From assembly GCF_017591435.1 (NCBI RefSeq), contig NC_059268.1, forward strand, positions 19,227,684 through 19,291,683: a stretch of DNA of 64,000 nt. The letters run 5' to 3'. The notes under the pieces were generated by a model. It was not told the origin of the DNA and did no database searches. It saw only the letters and a program-made list of their open reading frames with translations. Source of the stretch: Portunus trituberculatus. Lineage: Eukaryota > Arthropoda > Malacostraca > Decapoda > Portunidae. Numbering within the stretch: the first letter of the stretch is position 1; each line of letters opens with the position of its first letter. The position numbers and the translations under genes were made by a program. Shown here in pieces: positions 16,583 to 50,112 of the stretch.

Positions 16583-16843
16583 CAAAACCTTATACAAATA
16601 AAAAAAAAATCACATACGTGAGCTAAGTGAATCAGTGCCTTCTGGAGAGTTTATCCTCGATGTACCCATCAGGACACGTATGTGCTTAGAGATAACGTGG
16701 TGCTTTATTTATCAGAGATCATGTAACTATTTTAGTATTTCTTGTTAGGTTCGATTACTTAATATAAGACCAAATGTTTTCTGAGGAATTAAATCTGCTT
16801 TTAAAATGTCGATATAGAGTTCATTTGCATTTGCCATGGCGAT

Positions 16844-16857
16844 GTCACTATAGCAAC
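16844..16857 (+). promoter_or_regulatory. RFX-type X-box (GTCACTATAGCAAC) upstream of TEX261
   Basis: The 14 bases fit the X-box consensus GTHNYYATRRNAAC at every position. The site is 300 bases upstream of the TEX261 ATG, inside a locally less repetitive segment (16800-16930) with GC-richer patches. RFX/DAF-19 factors bind such sites. The transcription start is unknown and the link to TEX261 is inferred from position. Confidence 0.45.
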
Positions 16858-17156
16858 TGTACTCGCCATCTCATCGCTGCTCTGATGGAAAGGCTGACTA
16901 GCGACGCCTAGCTGGCTTAGTTGGCGGTTTTGAAATGCGCTTTATTGATTTGCATAGAAGATTTTTACTGTACAATTTATTGTGTTACCTTCAAAAAATC
17001 ATATAGTTTTAGAAAAGTTAACTAAGAGTGGACTAGGAGAAGCTTTTGTGTTGTCTTTATTCTTTGCAGGACAAGGGCGATCTGCTGCAGGGTATCGGAC
17101 GCGGTGTTTATTTGCAGGAAGGGAAGCCTTAGTGTGCTGTGCGGTGACCACATACC

Positions 17157-35104
<17,948 letters not shown>

Positions 35105-35108
35105 AATT

Positions 35109-35114
35109 AATAAA
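35109..35114 (+). terminator. Candidate proximal polyadenylation signal of TEX261
   Basis: AATAAA starts 4 bases after the stop codon. It would give an extremely short 3' UTR, so the signal at 35164 is an equally good or better candidate. Confidence 0.4.
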
Positions 35115-35163
35115 ATGTTTAAAATTTTGTAGTTTTCTTGAGAGAGGAACTTGTACTTCAAAA

Positions 35164-35169
35164 AATAAA
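35164..35169 (+). terminator. Candidate polyadenylation signal of TEX261
   Basis: AATAAA lies 59 bases downstream of the TEX261 stop codon, which would give a short 3' UTR of about 80 bases. Cleavage was not observed; this is motif evidence only. Confidence 0.5.
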
Positions 35170-35399
35170 GCTTACGTAATTTTCACGGTATGTTTTCTAC
35201 TAGCCATTTCTACTATTATATCTAGTATATAAAGCCACCAGCACACTTAACAACAAAGGATGTGAAGCCAAGACAAGGCACTCGCTCACCAATCATCATG
35301 CACTCCCAACACATCACGGAAGTTATAAGAGATTTCCCCAAAAATTGTGAAAAATAAATATCCAGAGTACTTCAACCTAAACTTTAACATGTTAAACAT

Positions 35400-35403
<4 letters not shown>

Positions 35404-35484
<81 letters not shown>
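35404..35484. repeat. (TA)n
   Basis: 81 bp pure TA, ~300 bp past the TEX261 stop. Confidence 0.97.
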
Positions 35485-35488
<4 letters not shown>

Positions 35489-36152
35489 ATCATTTCAAAT
35501 CACTGACCTGGTTGCATGGGTTGTGTTCTATTTAGAATCATGATCTGGATTCCTGGTGATGTGAGTGATCTAGACAATTACTTGTCTGATTCAGGCCCGT
35601 GGGTAAGGTACAGCAGGTAGCACTCATGTTAGCAGCCTCTGTTGGGACAAGTAAAAGCTGTTATGTTCAAGAGGCAGATTGAAAGATAAAATAAAAAAAA
35701 TACAATAGTATGCTACTATAAGCACGAAAAACAAAAATAATGTTCATATATACCAGAAACACCATTCAAGATATCACTACACTCTTAGAGGAGGGTAAAG
35801 TAATAGTTAGCACTATCATGAAAGTACTACACACCATATAGTAAAAAAAAAAGACCAGAAAACAGATCAACCTGAGAGGAAAGTAAACACTCTACAACAC
35901 AAAGTTATTGCCTTGGAAAACTAGATTGATGATGTAAATCAATATGAACATAGAGACAGTCATAGTTCATCTCTGTTCAAGTGAAATTCACAATGAAAAC
36001 TATACAAGTTACTGTAAATACCATCAAGGACAAATTAAAAATAAACATTCCACCTGCTGACATCAATGTTACCCATTGGTTGGGAAATAAGTAAAAAAAA
36101 AAAAATCAAACAATCCAATAATAGTAAAACTGCACAGTCACCAACAACAATA

Positions 36153-36156
<4 letters not shown>

Positions 36157-36234
<78 letters not shown>
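36157..36234. repeat. (TA)n
   Basis: 78 bp pure TA. Confidence 0.97.
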
Positions 36235-36236
<2 letters not shown>

Positions 36237-37721
36237 CATTTAAAATATTTTCCAAGTCTAATACAATACTGTTAGTTGATATGACATTGTACCTGACACC
36301 CAAACCCAGATCAACTTGCACATAAAGCTAATAATAAACTAAAAAACTTTACAAATGGTGCTTAAGCAACACTTGCTATCAAATACAACTAAAACTCACT
36401 TCTTGCTATATAGTATAATAAAACAAATGCTAAATCTTTCCCACTTACATATTAATGATAAAACAAACTTTAGAATAGATGAAATATTCCTTGACCTTCA
36501 AGCATCATATCAATAAATTTACTTTAAAAATATCAAATTGTGTCGCCCTACTTTATCAAACAAACGATTTCCTGACACAAGATGGACTTTAAGGTTATTC
36601 ATTATGCTAAAATTCAACCCCTATTAACCTATTGCAATTCCTCTAATATTACAACTTTAAAAAATAGTAAGAATAATAACCAACAGTAACATGCAGATCC
36701 CCTCTTCAAACAAACATGTTAAAACTAGATGACATTACTAATCTAGCTATTGCTACTTTCATGTATCTAAATAAGAATGGAATACAAAACCTTCTTCAAT
36801 CACATAAGTATAATACCCGTACGTCACCATGATAACCTCACCCTTCCTCTACATCCACTTACAAAATTTCAGCACTCAATTTCTTACCAAGGCCCTCTTT
36901 GTATGAAACTCTGTACCTCTACAAATTCAGGATGCAACCTTCGATCCATCAATTCGCATACAAAAAATATTTAGGTCATTTTAATCACCTACTAACTTCA
37001 CAACTATTTTATCCTGATACAATAATGCTACACTACCATTAATTTGTATTGAAATTATTTATATACTTAGTTAATCATATCTATTATTCCTACATCTGAA
37101 TCTATTATATTTGTATTTTCACATGTTACTATTATAATTACATCTATGTACCATCTATTATTACTGTATTCTGTACTACTTTTGTAATTTATAATATCTG
37201 CACTATTACCTGTTACTAATGCAATTACCTCTATGTACATGTACCATGCTGATTAGTGCCAACATGAACTATGAAACACATTCTAGTTGCCTTCTACCAG
37301 ACCCCACACCAGCTCATTAATTAATACTTATTATTTTGCCTGAAAAACCTTAGCTTTAGAAAGGTTTACCAAAGTTAAACTTTAATGGTTCTACATGAAT
37401 ACAGATGGTAGATACCCATGAATTACAAATCACAAATAGTATACTACATAGTGCTTATTCATAAGAATGTTCTCATTAATATTATTTAGGAATCCTTGCA
37501 AATGCCAGTATCTACAGATGAATGAAGTAGATTATAATACAATCATGTGTACTGCAGGCAGACTTATATCCATTATTCAAAGAAATTGCATGAATAATAT
37601 ATAAAAAGTTTGTTCATATTGATCATTAGCCAATAGCAGGCACCAATTTAGTGCTGCCATACCACCATCATTTCTTTGTGCTCTGATTGGTAGGTATCCT
37701 ATGATGTCACAACATAGGGCA

Positions 37722-37808
<87 letters not shown>
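37722..37808. repeat. Compound (TG)n(TA)n
   Basis: TG to 37748 then TA to 37808, immediately before the A/C-rich satellite. Confidence 0.97.
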
Positions 37809-37809
<1 letters not shown>

Positions 37810-37813
<4 letters not shown>

Positions 37814-38384
37814 CACAAAAGAACACTTAAAACACTCAAAACTAACACAAAATACACTCAAAACACTATGTAACATCTCAAAATGTCCATAAATACATCT
37901 AAAACTCACTAGAAACACTCAGTACACACCAAAATCATCCTGAACCAACAAAAGATCACTTAAAACTAACACAAAATACACACAAAACACAACACTCAAA
38001 ATGTCCATAACATCTAAAACTCACTAGAAACACTAGAACCAAGCACCTCAAAAGCCACCAAAACACACACAACACTCTCTAAAAACACCACTATGCACCA
38101 AAATTACCGCCACACACACCCAAAGCATCTAAAAAATTCAAAACTAGCATAAAACACAATCAAAACACCATGCAACATCTCAAAATGCACCAAGACACAA
38201 CTAATTAAAATTCACTCGAAACACCCAATATAAACCAAAATCACCCCACCACACCCAAACCACTTACAAGATTCAATATCATCCCAGACCAAACTCAAAA
38301 AGCCATGCAACCCCTCAAAATACCCCCAGACACACCTAAAACTTAATATAAACACAATATATACCCAAATCACCTCCACACACA
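37810..38384. repeat. A/C-rich degenerate tandem repeat
   Basis: Irregular ~110-130 bp units built from ACACTCAAAAC, AACATCTCAAAATG, TCTAAAACTCACTAGAAACA and similar words. It grades into the 1.16 kb duplication. No coding frame of note. Confidence 0.65.
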
Positions 38385-40098
38385 GTTTAAAAAAAAAAGG
38401 TCTAAATTAATTATGTTAAAAGTATAAAACATTTCCAACAATAACCTAAAACGTCCTGGAAAGTAATAGTATTTTACCACATTTCACGGAGTCCGAGCTA
38501 TCTTTAAAGGCATTCTACAACAAGTTAAACCGAGAAGCAGAAACGTGAACAAATAAAATTAAGAAAAATATGACTTCTTCAACACCATTTCAAAGTCCCC
38601 CTCAAAATATCCCCAGACACACCTAAAACTTAATATAAACACGCAATATATACCCAAATCACCTCCACACACATCCAAGACTCCTAACACATCCACACAG
38701 CTTAAAACACTCAAAATTAACCAAACAACACAACCCCTCAAAAGGCTCCCAAATACACTCAAAACATGCAAATACTGAAACACATCTCAATCCACATACT
38801 CAAGGTACGCAAAATATACCTAAAAAGCCTAAAACACACAAAATGCACCAAAAACACTCTCATAACACCCTGCAAAACTACAGAATACACTTGAAAAAAA
38901 CTAAATATAACCAAAATCCAACAATATGCATTAAAGAGAACGTTAAGATTAAAAGGGACACTTACCTAAATATTACACCTTGGCTTCTATTCCGCTTCTA
39001 TTTCTCATTTCTTCTTCATCCTCCTCCATTGTTTCTCCTTCCTCATCCTTCTATTGCTTCCATTTACACGCCTGAGCCTAGAAATACATCAAAACATTAG
39101 ATGTTAGACAAAATATTGAGGAAAAGGAGGGTGACTTAAGTATTGTGGCTTGGCTGCTCCAGGCCTCCTCTTCCTCCTCCCTTTCTCCTTCCTCCCTCCT
39201 TATTCTCCTTTATTTCTCCTTTCTCCCTCCTCCTGCTACCAATATCTACACACCTAAACCTAGAAACACACGAAAACACATAGAAATCAATAGATATTAG
39301 GCAAAATATTAACGAACTGTGGTGTTGGAAAAGAGGCGACAGCCCGGGGCTATGATGAGTCGCCACCTGGGCTGTGGTCATCAGAGAGAACGGGAACGGG
39401 GGTGACTCGGCTAAATTACGTAAATAATTTAATTTAAAAAATGACTTTTACAAAAAACGAAGCCACGACCAAATGCATGACATTTTATGATGTGATAAAT
39501 ATTTAAACTAATTTTCAAAATATCAAAATATCTCCAGCTCAACTAGTTTAAAAAAAAAGGTCTAAATTAATTATGTTAAAAGTATAAAACATTTCCAACA
39601 ATAACTTGCCTAAAACGTCCTGGAAAGTCAAGCCATTTTCACTTGGGCGAGTATTTTACCACATTTCACGGAGTCCGAGCTATCTTTAAAGGCATTCTAC
39701 AACAAGATAAACCGATTAGCAGAAACGTGAACAAATAAAATTAAGAAAAATATGACTTTTCTTCAACACCACCAAACATCATTTCAAAGCCCCCATATTT
39801 CAAAGTCCCCCTCAAAATATCCCCAGACACACCTAAAACTTAATATAAACACGCAATATATATCCAAATCACCTCCACACACATCCAAAAGACTCCTAAC
39901 CCACACAACTTAAAACACTCAAAATTAACCAAAAAACACAACCCCTCAAAAAGCTAACCTAACCTAACCAAAATATACCTAAAAAGCCTAAAACACACAA
40001 AATGCACCAAAAACACTCTCATAACACCCTGCAAAACTACAGAATACACTTGAAAAATCCTAAATATAACCAAAATCCAACAATATGCATTAAAGAGG
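38385..40098. repeat. ~1.16 kb tandem duplication in an A/C-rich degenerate satellite
   Basis: Copy 1 (38385-38940) and copy 2 (39546-40098) share long identical stretches, e.g. GGTCTAAATTAATTATG, CACGGAGTCCGAGCTATC and AACAATATGCATTAAAGAG. Between them, 38963-39117 and 39131-39311 are a second, ~165 bp, more diverged tandem pair. In copy 2, 65 bp of copy 1 is replaced by a short TAACC tract. Confidence 0.8.
39955..39969. repeat. Short interstitial telomere-like tract (TAACC)3
   Basis: TAACCTAACCTAACC is three units of the complement of TTAGG, the arthropod telomere repeat. It replaces 38746-38810 of the sister copy. Confidence 0.6.
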
Positions 40099-41168
40099 AC
40101 TTTAAAAAAAGGTAGGAAGGATGATGCGAATAATTATACACTGATCAGTTTAACTAAAATATGTAAGATACTAGAGAAAATCATTAAGGGTAGTATTTGG
40201 GAGCATTTAAATGAGAATAGATTAATTAGAGATGCCCAACATGGCTTTAGATCAGGGAGGTCCTATCTTACAAATTTGCTCGATATCTTAGAATATATTA
40301 CCAAGAAGTTAGATGATGGAAATAGTATAGATGTTATATATCTAGATTTTAGCAAGGCGTTTGATAAGGTACCGCATAGGAGGCTAGTGTACAAATTGAG
40401 ACTACATGGGATAGGGTGTAGGTTAGTTGATTGGATTAGTGAATGGCTTTCTGATAGGAAACAGCGAGTAATATTAAATGGGGCAATGTCTGAGTGGAAG
40501 GAAGTGGTTAGTGGGGTACCCCAAGGATCAGTGCTAGGACCTCTTCTTTTCTTGGTGTACATTAACGATTTAGATATAAGAATTAGTAGCAAAGTATCAA
40601 AGTTTGCAGATGATACTAAGATAGCATGTGCAGTACAGGGTGAAAAGGACAATTACAGAATACAACGAGACCTGGACAGGCTGATAGCATGGGCAGACAG
40701 GTGGCAGATGGAGTTTAATTCTAAAAGTGTCAGGTTATGCATTTAGGTAAAGACAACACAAACTTTAGCTATGAGATGGAGGGATGTTGGCTAGAGGCAG
40801 TAGAGGAAGGAAAGGATTTAGGAGTAGTGATAGACAGGACTATGAAATTTTCAAAGCAATGTTTAGAAGCAAGAAATAGGGCAAATAGGATCCTAGGTTT
40901 TATAAATAGAAATGTTAGTTATAAAAGTAAGGAAGTGGTGCGTAGCTTATATAATTCCTATGTTAGGCCCCAGTTAGAGTATTGCATACAGGCCTGGTCA
41001 CCCCACTATAGGCAGGATATCAACATGTTAGAAGCAGTTCAGAGAAGAGCAACTAGGATGATACCAGCATTAAAGCGCCTGGAGTATAGAGATAGATTAA
41101 AGGAATTAAACATGTTTTCATTTGAGAGGAGATGTATTAGAAAAATTATTTATCACATTCAAATCTAC
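40099..41168 (+). mobile_element. Truncated CR1/jockey-type LINE: reverse transcriptase fragment
   Basis: RT begins at fingers (DDANNYTLISLTKICKILEK), then QHGFRSGRS, VIYLDFSKAFDKVPH (catalytic D), GVPQGSVLGPLLF and FADDTKIA (FADD box). A one-base slip near 40737-40746 shifts to a second frame that continues through the thumb (RNRANRILGFINRN, PQLEYCIQAWSP, RRATRMIPAL) to 41168. There it is cut before its usual C-terminus. Endonuclease and 3' tail are absent. It begins exactly where a local tandem duplicate ends. Confidence 0.85.
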
Positions 41169-41508
41169 TAAGACAATGACACCGAAGCGAAATAGGGCAG
41201 TTCAAGCATGCATATCATTAAATAAATCCTGTGTGAGATAAGAGTACATCATTAGCTAAACCGTGCATCCATTTACATTCACTGTCATTCAGTATCCATC
41301 ACAGATTATGCTTCTCAGGACTGATAATGAAATCCAAGCTAATAATGATGTAATGTCCTTAAGGCACTTCCTTATTTCAAAAGGCAAGCAAAGCTAATGA
41401 CAGTACTTTGTATTAACGATACGCGGCACAGGGAAAATACTATCGAGTCCTCGTAAACCTACCCCACGCTAAAACTATCCAGAACCAGCACTCCCCGCTA
41501 CAACTTAC

Positions 41509-41790
41509 CTCACCAAGGATCTTCAGCTGTTACACAAATGTTTATCTTGCAATATTAGGATCGCGACAGTATTATAAACGTCTACTCATCCCAAGAAGTA
41601 CTTGCGGGACAAGGCGTGGAGGCAAAACATGACGCAAAACACCGTGGCTGGTCGCCGTGTCGGCCGGGAATACCTTCCTCCCTTCTAGGTGTGGCGAAAG
41701 AATGATCGAGAAATGTGTCGTGGCGCACTAACACATAGAAAGCTTTTTGATTGGCTGATATTCTCTTCCTATTTTTTCATTGGCTGTGAA
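41509..41790 (-). promoter_or_regulatory. Candidate - strand promoter with two CCAAT boxes and a possible first exon
   Basis: AGCCAAT occurs twice on the - strand (complements at 41750-41756 and 41779-41785), 29 bp apart. Downstream (41700 to 41510) is a GC- and CpG-richer stretch ending in a strong donor-like GGTGAG|GTAAGTTG at 41509. This could be a non-coding first exon of a - strand transcript; no partner exon was identified. Confidence 0.3.
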
Positions 41791-41979
41791 GAACTCACCG
41801 CACACGCGCACTTCCAGCCTTGGTTCAAGACTCACGCTCGAACAGAGACTTTCTCGAACACTCTGAGATTCGAAATAGTTCGAAATAACAATGCGCCCAG
41901 GGTTTCTAGTTCTTATTCTTATGACACAAAGAAACACAAATATCTCCAAATACGATGTTCTATCCGAATTCAGTAAGGT

Positions 41980-42693
41980 AGCAAAAAATCATTAAATATC
42001 CTTACGTTTTACAGATCTTTTTGTTATCCTCCGGAGTGTTTGGGGAAAGTGCCTGTGTCTATGGATGTTTATCAATCCACATTGATATAGGTTATATTTA
42101 TCAGTAAAAATCGGCATTGTATAAGTAACAAACCTGATTGTCTTGTCAACCATTCTAGCCCTTGTTTTACCAGGAAAACGGTGTTTTCACCCCTGCCTCG
42201 TGGAAACCCGGGGCCTGCATTCCTAAAAAATCACAACACTTGTTTTCGATCAGCTGAAATAAAATTGCATTTCCATAGAAACTCAGTGATGTTTTTTTCT
42301 TAGAATCCAGTATATGATAATATTATGTAAAAATCACATTCGCAATGTTGTAGAATATGATTTGCAATTCTAGAATGATACCAATATTTTGAATGAAAAT
42401 ATTTTAACACTGCTCAAATATGTCAGACTGTGCGCCATTGAGCATATGTGAAATCACATGATAGTAATTTTGTCGCTACCATTCACCACTTGCCATTTAT
42501 GCAGGGAAATAAAACATCACAACCACATTGGACTTAGATAATGTACGATGAAGCTATTTATAATTCACGTAAAACTTACATTTATTACTACATTGGGAAG
42601 ACGTAACCACAACCACGCAGATTCACATATCATGTATTTATAATTATCATTTTTCTCCACCATTTTGATACAACATACGATATTCGCTGGACA

Positions 42694-42724
<31 letters not shown>

Positions 42725-43958
42725 GATTATGTGTATTCTATAAAACAGCCATTTAATTTAAATAAAAAAAAACGTAGATGGATTATAATGACATTTGCAT
42801 AGCTATAGACATCGGTGAAAATCAATTAACTTTTTCTTTATTGTAGTTTTTCTTTCCTCAGGTGCTTTCTTGTTGTATATATTGGGAAAAAAGCAAGTTT
42901 CCTTTTTTGAAAAATAGCACATTTATTAAGCATTTACATTACCTTTATTTGAAATATTTCATATAAACTTAATATCACTTATAAGTTTAAAGTGAGAAGC
43001 TAAATGCAACTTCCCTTTTTAATAAATAAATACACTAATATCTACCATTTTTTTATTCCTTTGAACTCCTGAAATAATGTAGCTACTTATCTACGTTTTT
43101 TCCACTTTTCTTCACTTTTTTAATTATCCAATCTTTTTATTATTTTTCATTCAAACAGTACTTATAACCCTTACATTAACTATAAATTCAATAAACTGAA
43201 ATCAAAACATTACTCATTTGAAAATTTGCATTCCCTTCTCACCCAAACAATTGCATATTCAAACCTTTGAAAATTCTATAATGACAACACTATTTTACTT
43301 CAATTTGTAAACTTAGATGCATTCCTACATAATAGAAAACTTCATTGAGTACACTACATGACTTTATATGAGTTAAGATACATACATATATAACAAAGAT
43401 ACCTTATGTGTCTTGCTTAACAAGTGTCTAGGAATCCTCATTACAGCAAATAGTACATAATGACAACCGTGCCTCAATGACTGAATTATGGCTTGCAACC
43501 AAGGATATTTTATCCATACTCAGCACCACATCCTAATTACTATTTTTCCTTAGTAATGACCCCACCTTATGTCATCTCAAAAAACACAGACATCAGCTAT
43601 CACTGCCTTTGCTCCATGAAAAGTCCAGGAGCAAATTAAGAGACAAATAGAGACCAACTTGACACACCTCAGAGATATTACACCACACCCAAGACAACAC
43701 TCACCAACAACATGCACAATGAAGACATAACTCTAATACAAGTACACAAACCATCACATGTATATTATATAGTAGCAGACCATATTCCAAGCTACTAGTA
43801 AATGATCAAGTTAAAGTAGTATTGTATGTATTTTGTAGCATACCTATATTACTGATAAAAATAACAACCATTTATTTTTCCATCCATCAGATATGTGTCA
43901 TAAGTACTTGGCAGATTTCTCATTGTTATTGTTCTACATATTGCATTGATCTTTTGAC

Positions 43959-43960
<2 letters not shown>
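41980..43960. other. Intergenic AT-rich DNA
   Basis: No gene seen. One short (CT)n at 42698-42719. Confidence 0.6.

Positions 43961-44032
<72 letters not shown>
43961..44032. repeat. (GA)n
   Basis: 72 bp pure GA. Confidence 0.97.
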
Positions 44033-44035
<3 letters not shown>

Positions 44036-44365
44036 TTACTTTGATTAATCAGGTAATAAAACATTGAAGTCAGAAGTAAGAGTAAGTAGCCATAGAGAGA
44101 TATGGCATGTGGAAAATACTCCTAAAGAACCATCACAAAGAATATCCCTTGACTGTATCATTTGTACATTTTCCATGAGTACAGCATTACGTTTGAAAAA
44201 AAAAAATAATAATAATAAAAATAATCCAAACACCAGTAATACAAAAGCCCCATCACAAATACAAAGATATAGTGTGCAGACCATTAGATGAGAGGACACA
44301 TTTTTTTCCACAAGTATTTTTTTTCATGCAATTTTGTGTGAAGGAAGTAGCAGAAGTGGTAAATT

Positions 44366-44366
<1 letters not shown>

Positions 44367-44441
<75 letters not shown>
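44367..44441. repeat. (AG)n
   Basis: 75 bp pure AG. Confidence 0.97.
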
Positions 44442-44444
<3 letters not shown>

Positions 44445-44807
44445 TTGAAAAGCATTTGTTGATAATAGAAGTGGTTGAAGCTAAACATTAAGATAATTAT
44501 TGTGGATCTTGTGTAGGGAGTTTGAAATAACTAAAATAAATGAAAAAATTGAAGGCATGGCACATTTTTCAAAACTTTTCTTTTAGGTACATACTGTATT
44601 ATCATTAGGACCATTGAAAGCCCTGAGACATTTAATGGAAGATGTAACAAAGAGACACCTGGATGGACTAATGCATTTACATCTATTACATGATATCAAA
44701 ATATTAATATTACACATTAATCATAAAAAAAAATAATATTAGTGGTTCCCTAGCCAACATATTTGCCCACTAACACATTCAAATCCTACCAAGAACTTGT
44801 TGCAAGA

Positions 44808-45040
44808 GTTACAAAAAAAGTGAAACAATTGAATCTAAATATTTTCTGCCTAGAGTTTCTGTGATGCTTTTTCAATGCACCAGTGCGCACTCAGAGGGAA
44901 GAATGATAATTAGACAAGGTACAGTAGTTACAAAAAAGTGAAACAAATTAATCTAAATATTTTCTGCCTTGAGTTTCTGTGATGCTTTTTCCAATGCACC
45001 AGTGGGCACTCAAAGAGAAGAACAATAATTAGACAAGGTA
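44808..45040. repeat. 114 bp tandem duplication
   Basis: 44808-44921 and 44927-45040 match with few changes: AATCTAAATATTTTCTGCC, GAGTTTCTGTGATGCTTTTT, AATGCACCAGTG and AATTAGACAAGGTA. Confidence 0.85.
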
Positions 45041-48605
<3,565 letters not shown>

Positions 48606-49345
48606 CATGACAAAGTTTTCAATCGTGAATGAATATTTAGTAGCATTTAGTAGCATTGTTAAAAAAACTGTAATATATAAGGAATATAGCAATACAGACT
48701 GGTCAATTTCACACATATTATTTGAAAATAAATGCATACATATGAAGTGCAAATACTATGTTGTATCTTCATGAACAATTTAAATTACACACTCCAATGT
48801 TGAATCAAGCATGAATATTTGTTACATAAAAAGTATTTGTAAAAATTTATGTTTGACTATATTTTAGAAAACTTAAAAGTAACAAGTCACACAAGTAAAT
48901 GACATGAACAGTAGACAGTCCTCTTCAATAATTAACAAGAAATCCATTGCTTTCACATCATGAATAAAAAATCATGAAATAACTTAAGTTCTATAAGAAC
49001 CAATAAAAAGGCATGTAATAAAAATATAAATATATACAATTAGTATTGGTCATACTTCTTCATTAATGAGAAGAAATATTCACTATTCCAATATTCCTAA
49101 GACAAATCTACTAAGTAACTAATGAAAGTTCATGAGGAAACCAAATGTGTAGAAATCTTGAGGGAAAGCAATTGAAATTTAAATGGACATGAATTCAAAA
49201 GATATGAATGAAATGAAATTCCTAAAGAGCAGTACTGCAATATATGAGACTCAGTGTTAGCAGCAGAGGAGATAATATGCAAGGAACATCCATGAATGCA
49301 GGACTATGTTGAACAAAAGTTAACAGAACACTACTACAATCATTA

Positions 49346-49346
<1 letters not shown>

Positions 49347-49415
<69 letters not shown>
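49347..49415. repeat. Compound (CT)n(CA)n before SINE copy 1
   Basis: CT to ~49368, then CA up to the SINE head. Confidence 0.95.
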
Positions 49416-49416
<1 letters not shown>

Positions 49417-49692
49417 GCGTAGTGTAGTGGTTAGCACGCTTGACTCACAATCGAGAGGGGAGTCCCAGTAAGCGGCGAGGCAAATGGACAAGCTTCTTAA
49501 TGTATAGTCCCTGTTCACCTAGCAGTAAATAGGTACGGGATGTAACTCGAGAGCTTGTGGCCTCGCTTTCCCGGTGTGTGTTGTGTGTTGATGTGGTCTC
49601 AGTCCTACCCGAAGATCGGTCTATGAGCTCTGAGCTCGCTCCGTAATGGGGAAGACTGGCTGGGTGACCAGCAGGCGACCGAGGTGAAAAAA

Positions 49693-49694
<2 letters not shown>
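49416..49694 (+). mobile_element. tRNA-Val(CAC)-like SINE, copy 1
   Basis: The head GCGTAGTGTAGTGGTTAGCA is a tRNA D-arm/A-box. It is followed by CTTGA-CTCACAA-TCGAG, a five-pair anticodon arm whose 7-base loop reads anticodon CAC. The body (~200 bp, e.g. CACCTAGCAG, CAGTCCTACCCGA) matches copy 2. The tail is an A-run and (AC)n. Confidence 0.75.

Positions 49695-49789
<95 letters not shown>
49695..49789. repeat. (AC)n between the two SINEs
   Basis: 95 bp pure AC linking the tail of SINE 1 to the head of SINE 2. Confidence 0.97.
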
Positions 49790-49790
<1 letters not shown>

Positions 49791-50053
49791 ACATAGTGTA
49801 GTGGTTAGCACACTTGGCTCACAACAGAGAAGACCCGGATCTCAGTCCCAGAAGCGGTGAGGCAAATGGGCAGCTCTTTTAATGTGTAGTTCCTAATCAC
49901 CTAGCAGCAACTAGGTATGGGATGTAATTTGAGGGATTGTGGCCTCGTTGTCTCAGCATGTGGTGTGGTGTGGCCTCAGTCCTACCCGATGATCAGTCAG
50001 AAAGAGCTCTGAGCTCTGAGTAAAGGCTGGTGACCGGCAAGTAATCTTGGTGA

Positions 50054-50056
<3 letters not shown>
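49790..50056 (+). mobile_element. tRNA-Val-like SINE, copy 2
   Basis: Same head (TAGTGTAGTGGTTAGCACAC) and loop CTCACAA, with a weakened anticodon stem. Body words CACCTAGCAGCAA, TAGGTATGGGATGTAA and CAGTCCTACCCGATGATC align with copy 1. It ends GTGAATT(AC)n at 50057. Confidence 0.75.

Positions 50057-50110
<54 letters not shown>
50057..50110. repeat. (AC)n tail of SINE copy 2
   Basis: 54 bp pure AC. Confidence 0.97.

Positions 50111-50112
<2 letters not shown>

Noticed and set aside
35404..37808. (TA)n tracts as AT-rich replication origins or matrix attachment sites
   Set aside because: Composition alone is the only evidence; similar tracts occur in many places in the window.
39955..39969. 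A chromosome end or telomere
   Set aside because: Only three units, surrounded on both sides by ordinary duplicated sequence.
49416..49490. A functional tRNA-Val gene
   Set aside because: The D-arm and anticodon arm are tRNA-like, but no acceptor or T-arm follows and a homologous ~200 bp body is present in a second copy, so it is a SINE head.
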